From Ruminococcus bicirculans (ex Wegman et al. 2014) (GTDB lineage: Bacteria > Bacillota > Clostridia > Oscillospirales > Ruminococcaceae), in the NCBI RefSeq assembly GCF_000723465.1, contig NZ_HF545616.1, positions 1,302,001 to 1,366,000 on the forward strand: DNA of 64,000 nt. Reading direction: 5' to 3'. Numbering within the stretch: the stretch's first letter is position 1; every line of letters starts with the position of its first letter. The notes below the pieces were generated by a model that saw nothing but the letters and a program-made list of their open reading frames with translations, was not told the DNA's origin and did not search any database. Positions 25,923 through 34,307 of the stretch are shown piece after piece. Position numbers and translations under genes: made by a program.

Positions 25923-26108
25923 TTAAGCTCTTTCTACCTTACCTGAACGCAGGCATCTTGAGCAAGCGTAAATGTGACAAGGAGTGCCGTTTACAACAGC
26001 TTTAACTCTCTTTACATTTGGCTTCCAAGTTCTGTTTGTTCTTCTGTGTGAGTGTGATACCTTGATACCAAAAGTAACGCCCTTACCGCAGATCTCGCAT
26101 TTTGCCAT
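25923..26108 (-). CDS. rpmB: Ribosomal protein L28
   Basis: A 61-residue large-subunit ribosomal protein. It is the zinc-binding form with two CxxC pairs (CEIC at 4-7, CSRC at 49-52), and has the family core SHSHRRTNRTWKPN. Strong ribosome site AGGAGGTG. Monocistronic with own promoter and terminator. Confidence 0.97.
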   Translation of the reverse strand: MAKCEICGKGVTFGIKVSHSHRRTNRTWKPNVKRVKAVVNGTPCHIYACSRCLRSGKVERA

Positions 26109-26164
26109 TACGCTGCACCTCCTTTACCCTTAAAAATGCAATACTATTATTCACAATATTAAAT

Positions 26165-26193
26165 ATTATAGCATAACTGAAAAGAAATTGCAA
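26165..26193 (-). promoter_or_regulatory. Promoter of rpmB
   Basis: Minus strand: -35 TTGCAA (26188-26193), 17-base spacer, -10 TATAAT (26165-26170) preceded by TGC, an extended -10. Confidence 0.88.
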
Positions 26194-26274
26194 GAGCTTT
26201 TTGAGATTTTTTTTGAAATTTCCGTAAAATCGTATATATTTATAGTTTTCGATTAAAAATAAAGACAAAATGCC

Positions 26275-26303
26275 TTGAAATTTCATTGAAAATAGTGTAT
26301 AAT
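26275..26303 (+). promoter_or_regulatory. Promoter of the M50/scp operon
   Basis: -35 TTGAAA (26275-26280), 17-base spacer, -10 TATAAT (26298-26303). Confidence 0.88.
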
Positions 26304-26356
26304 TACACTTGTGATTTGTGTAATTTTGTTTTGAAATGACAGGAGGTCATGAAAAT

Positions 26357-27022
26357 ATGGATCCGCAGAAAATTCTTGATTACGGTGCAAAGCTCATCGT
26401 AATTTTCATGTGTATACCTATCCATGAGTACGCTCACGCATGGGCGGCAACAAAGCTTGGGGATGATACTCCACGTTATCAGGGTAGACTTTCCCTTAAC
26501 CCACTTGCACATCTTGACCCTATTGGTGCATTGTGCATATTCTTCATAGGTTTTGGTTGGGGTAAACCTGTTCAGGTAAACCCTATCAGGTTTAAGAATT
26601 ATAGGAAGGGCATGGCACTCACGGCAGCCGCAGGTCCTATTTCAAATATCATAATGGGACTTATCGGAATAGTTCTTTATAAGCTTTTCTATGTGCTTTA
26701 TATAGTGCATTATTCTATAGCTCTTTACTATGTGTCGCTTATATTATATTACTTTACAGCTATAAACGTGGGACTTGCAGTGTTCAATCTTATACCTATC
26801 CCGCCGCTTGACGGTCAGAAGATACTTTCTTACTTTACAAGCAGTAAGGTAGATCGCTTTATGGCGCAGTATCAGAACTATATCGCTATTGCATTTATGA
26901 TACTTGTTGTAACAGGCGTTCTTGATACGCCTATAGGTTGGTTGCAAAATGGTATGTTCTGGATAATGGATAAGCTTACGTTCTGGGTTGACCCTATACT
27001 AAAAGCGATATTTTTGAAATAA
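26357..27022 (+). CDS. Site-2 protease family membrane metalloprotease (M50B)
   Basis: A 221-residue membrane protein with the zinc motif HEYAH near the N-terminus and a late NLIPIPPLDGQK that supplies the third ligand; GPISNIIMG lies between. The family cuts membrane-bound regulators. No PDZ domain is present, so this is the short class. ATG 26357 is set by GGAGG at 26342-26346; an upstream ATG at 26336 overlaps the ribosome site. It leads the scpAB operon, a common order in Clostridia. Confidence 0.93.
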   Translation: MDPQKILDYGAKLIVIFMCIPIHEYAHAWAATKLGDDTPRYQGRLSLNPLAHLDPIGALCIFFIGFGWGKPVQVNPIRFKNYRKGMALTAAAGPISNIIMGLIGIVLYKLFYVLYIVHYSIALYYVSLILYYFTAINVGLAVFNLIPIPPLDGQKILSYFTSSKVDRFMAQYQNYIAIAFMILVVTGVLDTPIGWLQNGMFWIMDKLTFWVDPILKAIFLK

Positions 27023-27048
27023 AACTGTTCATGAAAGGAAAAACGTAA

Positions 27049-28251
27049 ATGAGTGCTGCTCAGTTCAAGCTGGATATGTTTGAAGGACCGCTTGACTTGC
27101 TTCTTCACCTTATCAGCAAGCACAAACTGAATATTTACGATATTGAGATATCTTTGCTCCTTGAACAGTATATGGACTATATCAATGATCTTGACCACGA
27201 GGATTATGAGGATGCCGCTGATTTTCTTGAAATGGCGGCACGCCTTATATACATAAAGACCTGTTCGCTTCTGCCTCATGACGAGGAGTCAAAAGAGCTT
27301 AAAAAAGAGCTTGAAGGCAGGATCATCGAGTATTCTCTGTGCAAACAGGCGGCACAGACTCTCCGTGAAGTTTACGTTGGTGACCTTGTTTTTATAAGGA
27401 CAGCGATAAAGCTTCCTGTAAACAAGACCTATACCCGTGAGCATGACCCTCAGTGCCTTTATGACGCTTATATGGGCATATCAAAGAAAGCCCGTGAGAG
27501 CGTTCCGCTGAAAGCGAAGATGTTCGAGCCGATAGTTTCACATAAGATAGTATCGGTCACGTCGAAGATAATCCATGTCCTTAAAAGACTTTATAAGCAT
27601 GGTGAATGCGATATGGGCGACCTTTATGACGGCATGACGGAGAAAAGCGAGAAAGTCGCTACTTTTCTTGCTATATTGGAGCTTACAAAGTCTGGCAGGA
27701 TATTTCTCAATGACGATAACTCAAAGATTTTTTTCAACAAGGCTTCAAAGAACGAAAAAGTCGAGTCCGACTTCGATAAGCCTGTTGTTATCGAAAGCGA
27801 AACGACAGAAGCTGTCCCCGAGCCTGAGCCTATAGAAAATATACTTGACGATGAGCCTGCAGACGAGATAGAAGAAGTTGCTGATGTCGACGCAGAGCGT
27901 GAAGAAGCTTCTCAGTCAAAGCGGTATATATCTGCAAAATCCGAGCGCATATCAGGTGAAGTCATTGCGGCGTATGCTCCTGTGAAGTCAGCTGAGGAGG
28001 TCATGGCAGAAATGGAGCAGATATCTGAAAAGATAGACAGTGTTGTTTTATATACCGAGCCTGTTATGGCAAAGCCTGAGCCCGAACAGCCTGATGAAGC
28101 CACTATGGAGGAGATAAGGCTGATCGAACAGCTTGCGGATATCACCCCTGACGCAGTGTTCAAGCCTAATTACTGGGCAAAAAGAAGATATTATTGGGGA
28201 TATTCACCTGTGGGCGATGACGGAGACAATAATTTCTGGTGCTACGGATAA
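27049..28251 (+). CDS. scpA: Segregation and condensation protein A with long C-terminal tail
   Basis: A 400-residue ScpA, the kleisin that joins SMC heads with ScpB in bacterial condensin. The N-terminal SMC-binding part (FKLDMFEGPLDLLLHLI) and the C-terminal winged helix (about 170-232) are normal. After it comes an extra tail of about 168 residues: acidic and Pro/Glu-rich, then a helical stretch near 325-375, and an aromatic end (YYWGYSPVGDD, FWCYG). Most ScpA are 230-270 residues. Ribosome site AAAGGAAAAA. scpB follows 20 bases later. Confidence 0.94.
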   Translation: MSAAQFKLDMFEGPLDLLLHLISKHKLNIYDIEISLLLEQYMDYINDLDHEDYEDAADFLEMAARLIYIKTCSLLPHDEESKELKKELEGRIIEYSLCKQAAQTLREVYVGDLVFIRTAIKLPVNKTYTREHDPQCLYDAYMGISKKARESVPLKAKMFEPIVSHKIVSVTSKIIHVLKRLYKHGECDMGDLYDGMTEKSEKVATFLAILELTKSGRIFLNDDNSKIFFNKASKNEKVESDFDKPVVIESETTEAVPEPEPIENILDDEPADEIEEVADVDAEREEASQSKRYISAKSERISGEVIAAYAPVKSAEEVMAEMEQISEKIDSVVLYTEPVMAKPEPEQPDEATMEEIRLIEQLADITPDAVFKPNYWAKRRYYWGYSPVGDDGDNNFWCYG

Positions 28252-28271
28252 AATAAGAAAAGGGATAATCT

Positions 28272-28835
28272 ATGGAACATTCAAATATACAGGCAGCCGT
28301 CGAGGCTGTGCTTTTTGCAAGCGGAGAGCCTGTGGAGAGCGAGAAGCTATGCGAGGCAGTTGGTATCGTCAAAGATCAGCTTGAGGAAGCTCTTGGCTCT
28401 TTGGCGGATAAATACAGCAAGGCTGAAAGCGGAATTACGCTTCTGAGCCTTAATGGGTCATATCAGCTTGCCACAAAAGAAGAGCTTGCGACATTCATAA
28501 AGGCGGCTTTGGAGATAAAGAAAAACTCTGTTCTTAGCCCTGCGGCAATGGAGGCGCTGACAATAGTCGCATACAATCAGCCTGTAACAAAAGGCTTTGT
28601 CGAACACGTCAGGGGAGTTGACTCCTCGGGAGTTGTAAATTCTCTCGTGGATAAGGGTTTGCTTGTAGAAGCTGGCAGACTTGACCTGCCTGGCAGACCT
28701 ATTGCATACAAGACGACGGACAATTTTCTCCGTTGTTTCAGGCTGTCAAGCCTGGACGATCTGCCGCCTATCCCTGATAAGCAGGAGCAGATAACCATTG
28801 ACGAGATAACAAAAGAGAATGATACGGAAGAATAA
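28272..28835 (+). CDS. scpB: Segregation and condensation protein B
   Basis: A 187-residue ScpB of two winged-helix domains, partner of ScpA and SMC in chromosome condensation. Characteristic blocks are AAVEAVLFASGEPV, LSPAAMEALTIVAYNQPVT and VDKGLLVEAGRLDLPGRPI. Length is normal. Operon position directly after scpA is the usual one. Confidence 0.95.
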   Translation: MEHSNIQAAVEAVLFASGEPVESEKLCEAVGIVKDQLEEALGSLADKYSKAESGITLLSLNGSYQLATKEELATFIKAALEIKKNSVLSPAAMEALTIVAYNQPVTKGFVEHVRGVDSSGVVNSLVDKGLLVEAGRLDLPGRPIAYKTTDNFLRCFRLSSLDDLPPIPDKQEQITIDEITKENDTEE

Positions 28836-28854
28836 AGTATGACCGTGAGGGGAG

Positions 28855-29859
28855 ATGATAACGATAATTGTTTTATGGATACTGCTTGGTATTATAGCAG
28901 TTATTGTTATCCTGCTTCATTTTTCCATTACGGCACAGATAGATCTGAATAAAAAAGGCTTTGATCTAAAAGTGCGGTATATGTTTTTTGACATTTATCC
29001 ACGAAAGCCTAAGAAGAAAAAACAGAAAAGATCAAAAAAAGCTGAACTGCCTGAGGATAGTTTTGAGGATTTTGAGGAGTTTGAGGACAATATTGAAGAA
29101 AGCTTACCTATCCCACGGACTGATGATACGACTGATAAAACAGGAGAAGTGTCCGAGCAAATTGTTGAAGCTAAGCCTGAAAAAATAGAAAAGAATGAAG
29201 CAGATGAAAATGTCAGCGTGTCTGAGGTAGAGGATAAGCAGGAAAATATCTCTGATATTGATACTGATACCAATGTTGAAGCTGGTACAGAGGACAAACC
29301 CGAGGAAATAACTGTGAAGCAGGAGAAAAAGGGCTTTGCCGGAAAGCTTTTTCATAAAAAGGATAAGGGTGAAAAGAAGCCGGTTTCCAAATCTAAAGAA
29401 AAGAAAAAAAGCAAGTTCTATGAGCTGAAAGCGCAGTATAAAAAGGTGAAGCCTTATATTCCCATGGGCTGGAAATATTTCAAAAAGCTTCTGAAAGCTA
29501 TACGCTTTACAGACACAAGGATAGTTCTTGACGTTGGAAAAGAGGACGCTTACGAGGCGGCTATGCTATACGGCAAGGTGCAGGCAGGGCTTTTCAATAC
29601 CATTGCAATACTTGCGGGTGTTTTTACAGTAAAGCTTAAAAAAGCTGATGTGAACTGCATTTTTGATGAAAAAAAGTTCGGATATGACGTTCATACCTTA
29701 GTCAGGGTAAGACCAAGCACTTTGATAGCAATAGGGTTTTGCACGGGCGTTAATTTTCTTAAAATATATCTTTCAGGCAGACGTAAGAAAAAGCGTGCTG
29801 CCAAGCGTCGCAGTAAAGAGCTTGCGGCTAAGAAGAATGAAGTTAAAGCAACAAATTGA
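28855..29859 (+). CDS. DUF2953 membrane-anchored protein
   Basis: A 334-residue protein with one N-terminal membrane helix (2-21), then FDLKVRYMFFDIYP, a long charged Lys/Glu insert (55-180), and the DUF2953 core with DTRIVLDVGKEDAYEAAMLYGKVQAG; the end is basic. The family sits beside ytfJ/gerW in spore formers and is of unknown biochemical role. GAGG (28847-28850) is only four bases before the ATG, so initiation may be weak. Confidence 0.85.
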   Translation: MITIIVLWILLGIIAVIVILLHFSITAQIDLNKKGFDLKVRYMFFDIYPRKPKKKKQKRSKKAELPEDSFEDFEEFEDNIEESLPIPRTDDTTDKTGEVSEQIVEAKPEKIEKNEADENVSVSEVEDKQENISDIDTDTNVEAGTEDKPEEITVKQEKKGFAGKLFHKKDKGEKKPVSKSKEKKKSKFYELKAQYKKVKPYIPMGWKYFKKLLKAIRFTDTRIVLDVGKEDAYEAAMLYGKVQAGLFNTIAILAGVFTVKLKKADVNCIFDEKKFGYDVHTLVRVRPSTLIAIGFCTGVNFLKIYLSGRRKKKRAAKRRSKELAAKKNEVKATN

Positions 29860-29879
29860 AATACGAAAGGTTGAGAAAA

Positions 29880-30275
29880 ATGAGCGAAAGTACAAAGATC
29901 GAGGGACTTGTTAAAACTGCAATGGACAAGGTCCGTGAAATGGCAGACTGCGAAACTGTTGTGGGCAAGCCTATCGTTACCGCAGATGGTACTACTATAA
30001 TCCCAGTTTCAAAGATATCAGTGGGCTTTGCGTCTGGTGGCTCCGACTTGCCAACAAAAAGCACAAAGGAAACGTTCGGCGGTGGCTCAGGCGGAGGAGT
30101 AACTATCCAGCCTATCGCTTTTATCGCTGTTTACAAGGGTGAAGCAAAGCTTTTACAGCTTTCAATGAATGCGACAAAGGAAAACGCTATCATAAATATG
30201 GTACCTGAGGTAATAGATAAGATAACAGATTTTCTTGGCAAAAAGTCTGACGACGAGGACGAAGACGAGGAATAA
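29880..30275 (+). CDS. gerW: GerW/YtfJ family spore protein
   Basis: A 131-residue protein of the GerW (YtfJ) family, needed for proper spore germination in Bacillus. Core: KIEGLVKTAMDKVREMAD, VVGKPIVTADGTTIIPVSK, GFASGGSD, FGGGSGGGVTIQP, and an acidic tail. ATG 29880 is set by GAAAGG upstream; the frame is open to 29856 without a ribosome site. Its presence suggests the organism sporulates or descends from spore formers. Confidence 0.93.
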   Translation: MSESTKIEGLVKTAMDKVREMADCETVVGKPIVTADGTTIIPVSKISVGFASGGSDLPTKSTKETFGGGSGGGVTIQPIAFIAVYKGEAKLLQLSMNATKENAIINMVPEVIDKITDFLGKKSDDEDEDEE

Positions 30276-30344
30276 TTTTACTGAATTTTAAAAGCACAAG
30301 TGAGCAAACTAATCCTTGAAATTGATTTTAAGGGTGTGGTTTGT

Positions 30345-31484
30345 TTGAAATGCGTGACGGTATTTATTTGTACGGTCATGATGATGTGCTTTTGCTGTAT
30401 GAATGTCAGTGCTGACGATCTCAGTGAGATATCTGCGAAGAGTGCTATAGTTATAGACGGTGAAACAGGTGATGTGCTGTTCGAGAAAAACGCCTATGAA
30501 AGGCGTCCGATGGCAAGCACTACCAAAATAATGTCTGTGCTTCTTGTGCTTGAAAGTGGTGAAGATCTTGACAAGCAGTTCGTGGTAGACAGCGAAGCTA
30601 TAAAGGTCGAAGGCTCGTCCATGGGTCTTCAAGATGGTGACAAAGTCACTCTACGCGATCTATGCTGTGGTATGCTTCTTCCAAGCGGAAATGACGCTGC
30701 AAATGCTGCTGCGGTAAGAGTGGCAGGAAGTATCGGCAAGTTCGTTCAGCTTATGAACAAAAAGGCTGAACAATTGGAGCTTAATGATACTCATTTTGTA
30801 ACGCCGTCAGGGCTTGATGATGATACAGATGAGCATTATTCCACTGCAGCGGATATGGCAAAGCTTGCAGCGGAAGCAATGAAAAATGAAGATTTCAGGG
30901 CTATATGTCACCTTGAAAAGGTTGAGTTGTGCTATGGAAACCCACCGTATGACCGCTGGCTAATTAACTCAAACAAGCTTTTAAAAAGCTGTGAGGGTAT
31001 TGTGGGCGTAAAAACGGGGTTTACGGACAAGGCGAGGAGATGTCTTGTTTCAGCCTGTGACAGAAAGAATAAAGAGCTTATATGCGTTACCTTGAATGCT
31101 CCTGATGATTGGAATGATCACTCAAAGCTCTATGATTATTGCTTTGATTTTGTATCTAAACAGAAGCTTCCATTGGATAAAAGTAGTTTTGATGTTGCAG
31201 TTGTTGGCGGAGTGAGCGACAGTGTGAAATGTAAGGTAGGGCATGCAAGTGCTGTGCTTTTGAACGGCAGGGCTTACAAAGTCAAGACAAAGATATATCT
31301 GCCAAGGTTTGTTTATGCGCCTGTGAAAAGTGGAGATAAAATAGGGCTGGCATTGTTTTACTACAATGATGTGGAAATAGCCCGAACGGATATCACGGCG
31401 GTGGAAGATGCGATGCTTGCAGAGCCTGAAAAGCCAGATATATTCCACTATTATCTAGATAAACTGAAAAAATTGTTTGCATAA
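30345..31484 (+). CDS. dacF: D-alanyl-D-alanine carboxypeptidase (DacF type)
   Basis: A 379-residue penicillin-binding carboxypeptidase that trims the terminal D-Ala of peptidoglycan stem peptides. A signal peptide spans about 1-25 (CTVMMMCFCCMNVSA). Active-site motifs are SxxK in MASTTKIM, SGND and KTGFTDKA; a C-terminal beta domain follows. TTG 30345 is preferred since AAGGGTG stands eight bases before it and gives a proper signal peptide; GTG 30300 has no ribosome site. It follows gerW in a sporulation-type operon. Confidence 0.92.
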   Translation: MKCVTVFICTVMMMCFCCMNVSADDLSEISAKSAIVIDGETGDVLFEKNAYERRPMASTTKIMSVLLVLESGEDLDKQFVVDSEAIKVEGSSMGLQDGDKVTLRDLCCGMLLPSGNDAANAAAVRVAGSIGKFVQLMNKKAEQLELNDTHFVTPSGLDDDTDEHYSTAADMAKLAAEAMKNEDFRAICHLEKVELCYGNPPYDRWLINSNKLLKSCEGIVGVKTGFTDKARRCLVSACDRKNKELICVTLNAPDDWNDHSKLYDYCFDFVSKQKLPLDKSSFDVAVVGGVSDSVKCKVGHASAVLLNGRAYKVKTKIYLPRFVYAPVKSGDKIGLALFYYNDVEIARTDITAVEDAMLAEPEKPDIFHYYLDKLKKLFA

Positions 31485-31502
31485 CGGCTCAATGTGAGCC
31501 GT
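31484..31502 (+). repeat. Intercistronic hairpin
   Basis: ACGGCTCA, loop ATG, TGAGCCGT: a perfect 8-bp stem with a triloop between dacF and the pseudouridine synthase gene. No T-run follows, so it is not a regular terminator; it may mark a processing or stability site. Confidence 0.6.
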
Positions 31503-31521
31503 ACATAAATAAGGAGAAAAT

Positions 31522-32253
31522 ATGGAAAAGATTCGTATACAGAAAATAATGTCTGACAGTGGTGTTTGTTCAAGAAGAAAGGCAGAGGAGTATATCTCAG
31601 AGGGAAGAGTAAAGGTCAATGGCAGACCTTGCAAGCTTGGCGACAAGGCTTTTGCAGGCAAGGATATAATCACCCTTGATGGGGAAAAAATATATGTTGC
31701 CAAGAAAAGACAGCTTTATTATATCATGCTCCACAAGCCAAGAGGATATGTTACCACAATGAGTGATGAGCTTGATAGAAAGTGTGTAACTGAACTTCTA
31801 ACAAAAGTGCCTGAAAGAGTTTATCCTATCGGCAGACTTGACAAAAACTCAGAAGGTCTGTTACTTTTCACAAATGACGGAAATTTTGCCAATGATATCA
31901 TGCACCCTTCAAGGCATATCGCTAAGACTTATCGTGTTACAGTAAGACCTGACATAAACGATGAGCAGCTCATAAAGCTTGCTTCAGGAGTTGAAATAGA
32001 CGGCAAAATGACGCAGGAGTGTTCAGTTGTCGTGCTCGACAAACAGCCTGGTAGGGTTGTGCTTCAAATGACTATCCATGAGGGCAGAAACCGTCAGATA
32101 AGAAAAATGTGCGAAGCTGTGGGACTTGAAGTCGCAAGACTAAAGCGCACTGCTATCGGTCCGGTTAAACTGGGCATGCTAAAACCAGGTGAGTATAGAG
32201 AGCTTAAACCTGACGAGCTAAGGGCTTTAAGAAATGCTATCACCAAAAAATAA
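31522..32253 (+). CDS. rluB: RluB/RsuA-type pseudouridine synthase
   Basis: A 243-residue rRNA pseudouridine synthase. An N-terminal S4 RNA-binding domain (IRIQKIMSDSGVCSRRKAEEYI) is followed by the catalytic domain with YPIGRLDKNSEGLLLFTNDG, whose Asp attacks uridine, and the late HEGRNRQIRKMCEAVG. The group includes RluB (23S) and RsuA (16S); location after scpAB and dacF is the rluB position in Firmicutes. Ribosome site AAGGAGA. Confidence 0.93.
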   Translation: MEKIRIQKIMSDSGVCSRRKAEEYISEGRVKVNGRPCKLGDKAFAGKDIITLDGEKIYVAKKRQLYYIMLHKPRGYVTTMSDELDRKCVTELLTKVPERVYPIGRLDKNSEGLLLFTNDGNFANDIMHPSRHIAKTYRVTVRPDINDEQLIKLASGVEIDGKMTQECSVVVLDKQPGRVVLQMTIHEGRNRQIRKMCEAVGLEVARLKRTAIGPVKLGMLKPGEYRELKPDELRALRNAITKK

Positions 32254-32261
32254 CGCTCATC

Positions 32262-32290
32262 GAGGGTCTCTTTTCGTCAGGAGGCCCTTT
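32262..32290 (+). terminator. Terminator of the scp operon
   Basis: GAGGGTCTC pairs with GAGGCCCTT across a ten-base loop; the T-run is short, so strength is moderate. Confidence 0.72.
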
Positions 32291-32379
32291 GCTATTGTGC
32301 AAAATGCTTAATAATATGCGTGTAACGATATTGATTATGCTACTAAACGTAAAATATGCGGAAATAGGTCAATTTACTC

Positions 32380-32408
32380 TTGTAAATTCGGCAAAAAAAT
32401 AGTATAAT
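32380..32408 (+). promoter_or_regulatory. Promoter of the carboxyltransferase operon
   Basis: -35 TTGTAA (32380-32385), 17-base spacer, -10 TATAAT (32403-32408). Confidence 0.85.
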
Positions 32409-32486
32409 ATTAAGTGTATAAATATGATAAAATCCAGTAGTTTTGCGTTATTTTATCACAAAAATTATTTGAATGGAGGAAACTGT

Positions 32487-33869
32487 ATGTCTGATTCAAT
32501 TTCTACTCTTGCAGAGCTTAAAGCTGCGTCACAGACTCCTACTGCTGCAAGAAACAGGCTGACATATTTGTTTGACGAAGGAAAATTTACAGAGCTTGAC
32601 GCTTATGCTGCTGCGGGTGACTCCCTTGCTGGAGTTATTACTGCTTTTGGCTATGTTGAGGGTAATCCTGTATATGCTTTTTCTCAGGACGTGACTGTTA
32701 AGGACGGTGCTTTGACAGAGGCACAGGCAAAGAAGATAGCAAAGGTTTATGACCTTGCTGCTAAGACAGGAGTTCCTGTTGTCGGAATATTCGATTCTTA
32801 TGGTGCTAACGTAAGCGACGGTTCAAAGGCTCTCAATGCTTATGGTGAACTGCTTATGTGGACTTCTAACCTTTCAGGTGTTGTTCCTCAGATAGCTGTT
32901 GTCGCTGGCACTTGTGCAGGCTGTGCAGCAATGCTCGCTGAGTCTGCTGACTTCACTGTTATCGCAAAGGATGCTGAGCTTTATGTTGCACCAAACGCAA
33001 ATGTAAAGAACTCTGCTGAAAATGCTGCTGAAAACGGCACTGCTGCTGTTGTTTGTGAGGACGATAAGGCTGCTGTTGAGGCTGCAAAGAATATACTTAC
33101 AAAACTTCCACAGAACAACCTTTCACCAGTACCAATGTATGAATTTGCTGATCCAACTGAGACTGTCGGTGATGACGCTGATGGCATTGCAAAGGCTGTT
33201 TGCGATGGCGACAGTGTAACTGAACTTAATGCTGAGTATGGCAAGGCTTCTTATACAGCACTTGCAACACTTGGCGGTGCTACAGTCGGCGTTGTTGCTA
33301 CTAACAAGACAGGCGACAAGCTTACGTCTGCTGATTGCTCAAAGATCGCAAGATTTGTAAGAACTTGTGACGCTTATGCTATCCCTGTTGTAACTTTTGT
33401 TGATACTGAGGGCTTTAAGGCTGATGATGAAACTGAAGCTTACGGCGCTGTTAAGGATATGGCAAAGCTTTGCCACGCTTATGCTGAGGCTACTACTATT
33501 AAACTTGCTGTTGTTACAGGTAAGGCTTATGGTCCTGCATTTATTGCACTTGCTGGTAAGGGTTCAAATGCTGATCTGTCATTTGCTCTTGATACCGCTG
33601 TTATCTCTGCACTTGCTCCTGTTACTGCTGTTGAGTTCCTCCAGCATGACGAGCTTAAGGGCGCTACTGATCTTACTGCTGCAAGAAACACTCTTGCTGA
33701 TAAGTTCGCTAAGGAGAATGCCTCTGCTGCTGTTGCTGCAAAGAATGGCTGCGTTGACGGTATCATCGCTAAGAACGAGATCAGACAGACACTTATGGAT
33801 TCTATCGAGGTAATGGCTGGAAAGAGAATTTCCAGACTGCCTAAGAAACATAGCAATATTCAGTTGTGA
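32487..33869 (+). CDS. Carboxyltransferase-domain protein, divergent
   Basis: A 460-residue protein with the crotonase-type carboxyltransferase fold seen in MmdA/PccB, both halves visible: VVGIFDSYGANVSDG and AGTCAGCAAMLAE in the first, VVTFVDTEGF and AEATTIKLAVVTGKAYG in the second. It is shorter than MmdA (about 510), and where MmdA-like enzymes have a PCAGGAVYSP oxyanion loop this one reads TCAGCAAMLA. Coding is Ala-rich with heavy GCT use. ATG 32487 has GGAGG eight bases upstream. With the biotin carrier and OadA genes it forms an operon. Its substrate is uncertain; it may be a structural or alternate carboxyltransferase subunit. Confidence 0.8.
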   Translation: MSDSISTLAELKAASQTPTAARNRLTYLFDEGKFTELDAYAAAGDSLAGVITAFGYVEGNPVYAFSQDVTVKDGALTEAQAKKIAKVYDLAAKTGVPVVGIFDSYGANVSDGSKALNAYGELLMWTSNLSGVVPQIAVVAGTCAGCAAMLAESADFTVIAKDAELYVAPNANVKNSAENAAENGTAAVVCEDDKAAVEAAKNILTKLPQNNLSPVPMYEFADPTETVGDDADGIAKAVCDGDSVTELNAEYGKASYTALATLGGATVGVVATNKTGDKLTSADCSKIARFVRTCDAYAIPVVTFVDTEGFKADDETEAYGAVKDMAKLCHAYAEATTIKLAVVTGKAYGPAFIALAGKGSNADLSFALDTAVISALAPVTAVEFLQHDELKGATDLTAARNTLADKFAKENASAAVAAKNGCVDGIIAKNEIRQTLMDSIEVMAGKRISRLPKKHSNIQL

Positions 33870-33907
33870 TAAACATATCAAATTAAAAAGATTGGTGGTT
33901 TTTTAAG

Positions 33908-34270
33908 ATGAAAAGATATAATATTACAGTAAACGGAAAAGCTTATGACGTTGCAGTTGAAGAAGTCGGCGGAAGTGCCGCAGCTGCTCCTGTAGCCGCA
34001 GCCCCTGTTGCTGCCGCTCCTGCTGCTCCAGCTCCAGCCGCTGCACCTGTTGCAGATGGCACAAAGGTAACAGCTCCAATGCCTGGTACTATCCTTGACA
34101 TCAAGGTAGCTGTAGGCGACACTGTTAAGTCTGGTCAGGCTATCTGCGTACTCGAGGCTATGAAAATGGAAAATGACGTAAACGCTCCTTGCGACGGTAA
34201 GGTACTGAGCGTTAATACAACTAAGGGCTCTGCTGTTGAGACTGGTGCAGTTCTTGCTGTTATCGGCTAA
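33908..34270 (+). CDS. Biotin carboxyl carrier protein
   Basis: A 120-residue carrier: N-terminal short strand-rich part, an Ala/Pro linker (about 23-48), and a biotinyl domain with the attachment motif EAMKMEND, biotin lysine at residue 86. It shuttles carboxyl groups between the carboxyltransferase and the membrane decarboxylase, as in the MmdC or OadA C-terminal domain. Position between the carboxyltransferase-like gene and oadA fits the sodium-pump complex. Confidence 0.95.
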   Translation: MKRYNITVNGKAYDVAVEEVGGSAAAAPVAAAPVAAAPAAPAPAAAPVADGTKVTAPMPGTILDIKVAVGDTVKSGQAICVLEAMKMENDVNAPCDGKVLSVNTTKGSAVETGAVLAVIG

Positions 34271-34307
34271 TAACATTCCTGAAAAATAACGAAAGGATCG
34301 ATTTAAA

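Noticed and set aside
33397-33813. Leu-rich open frame of 138 codons within the carboxyltransferase-like gene
   Set aside because: It arises from shifted reading of GCT-rich codons; no ribosome site, and the main frame has clear family motifs.
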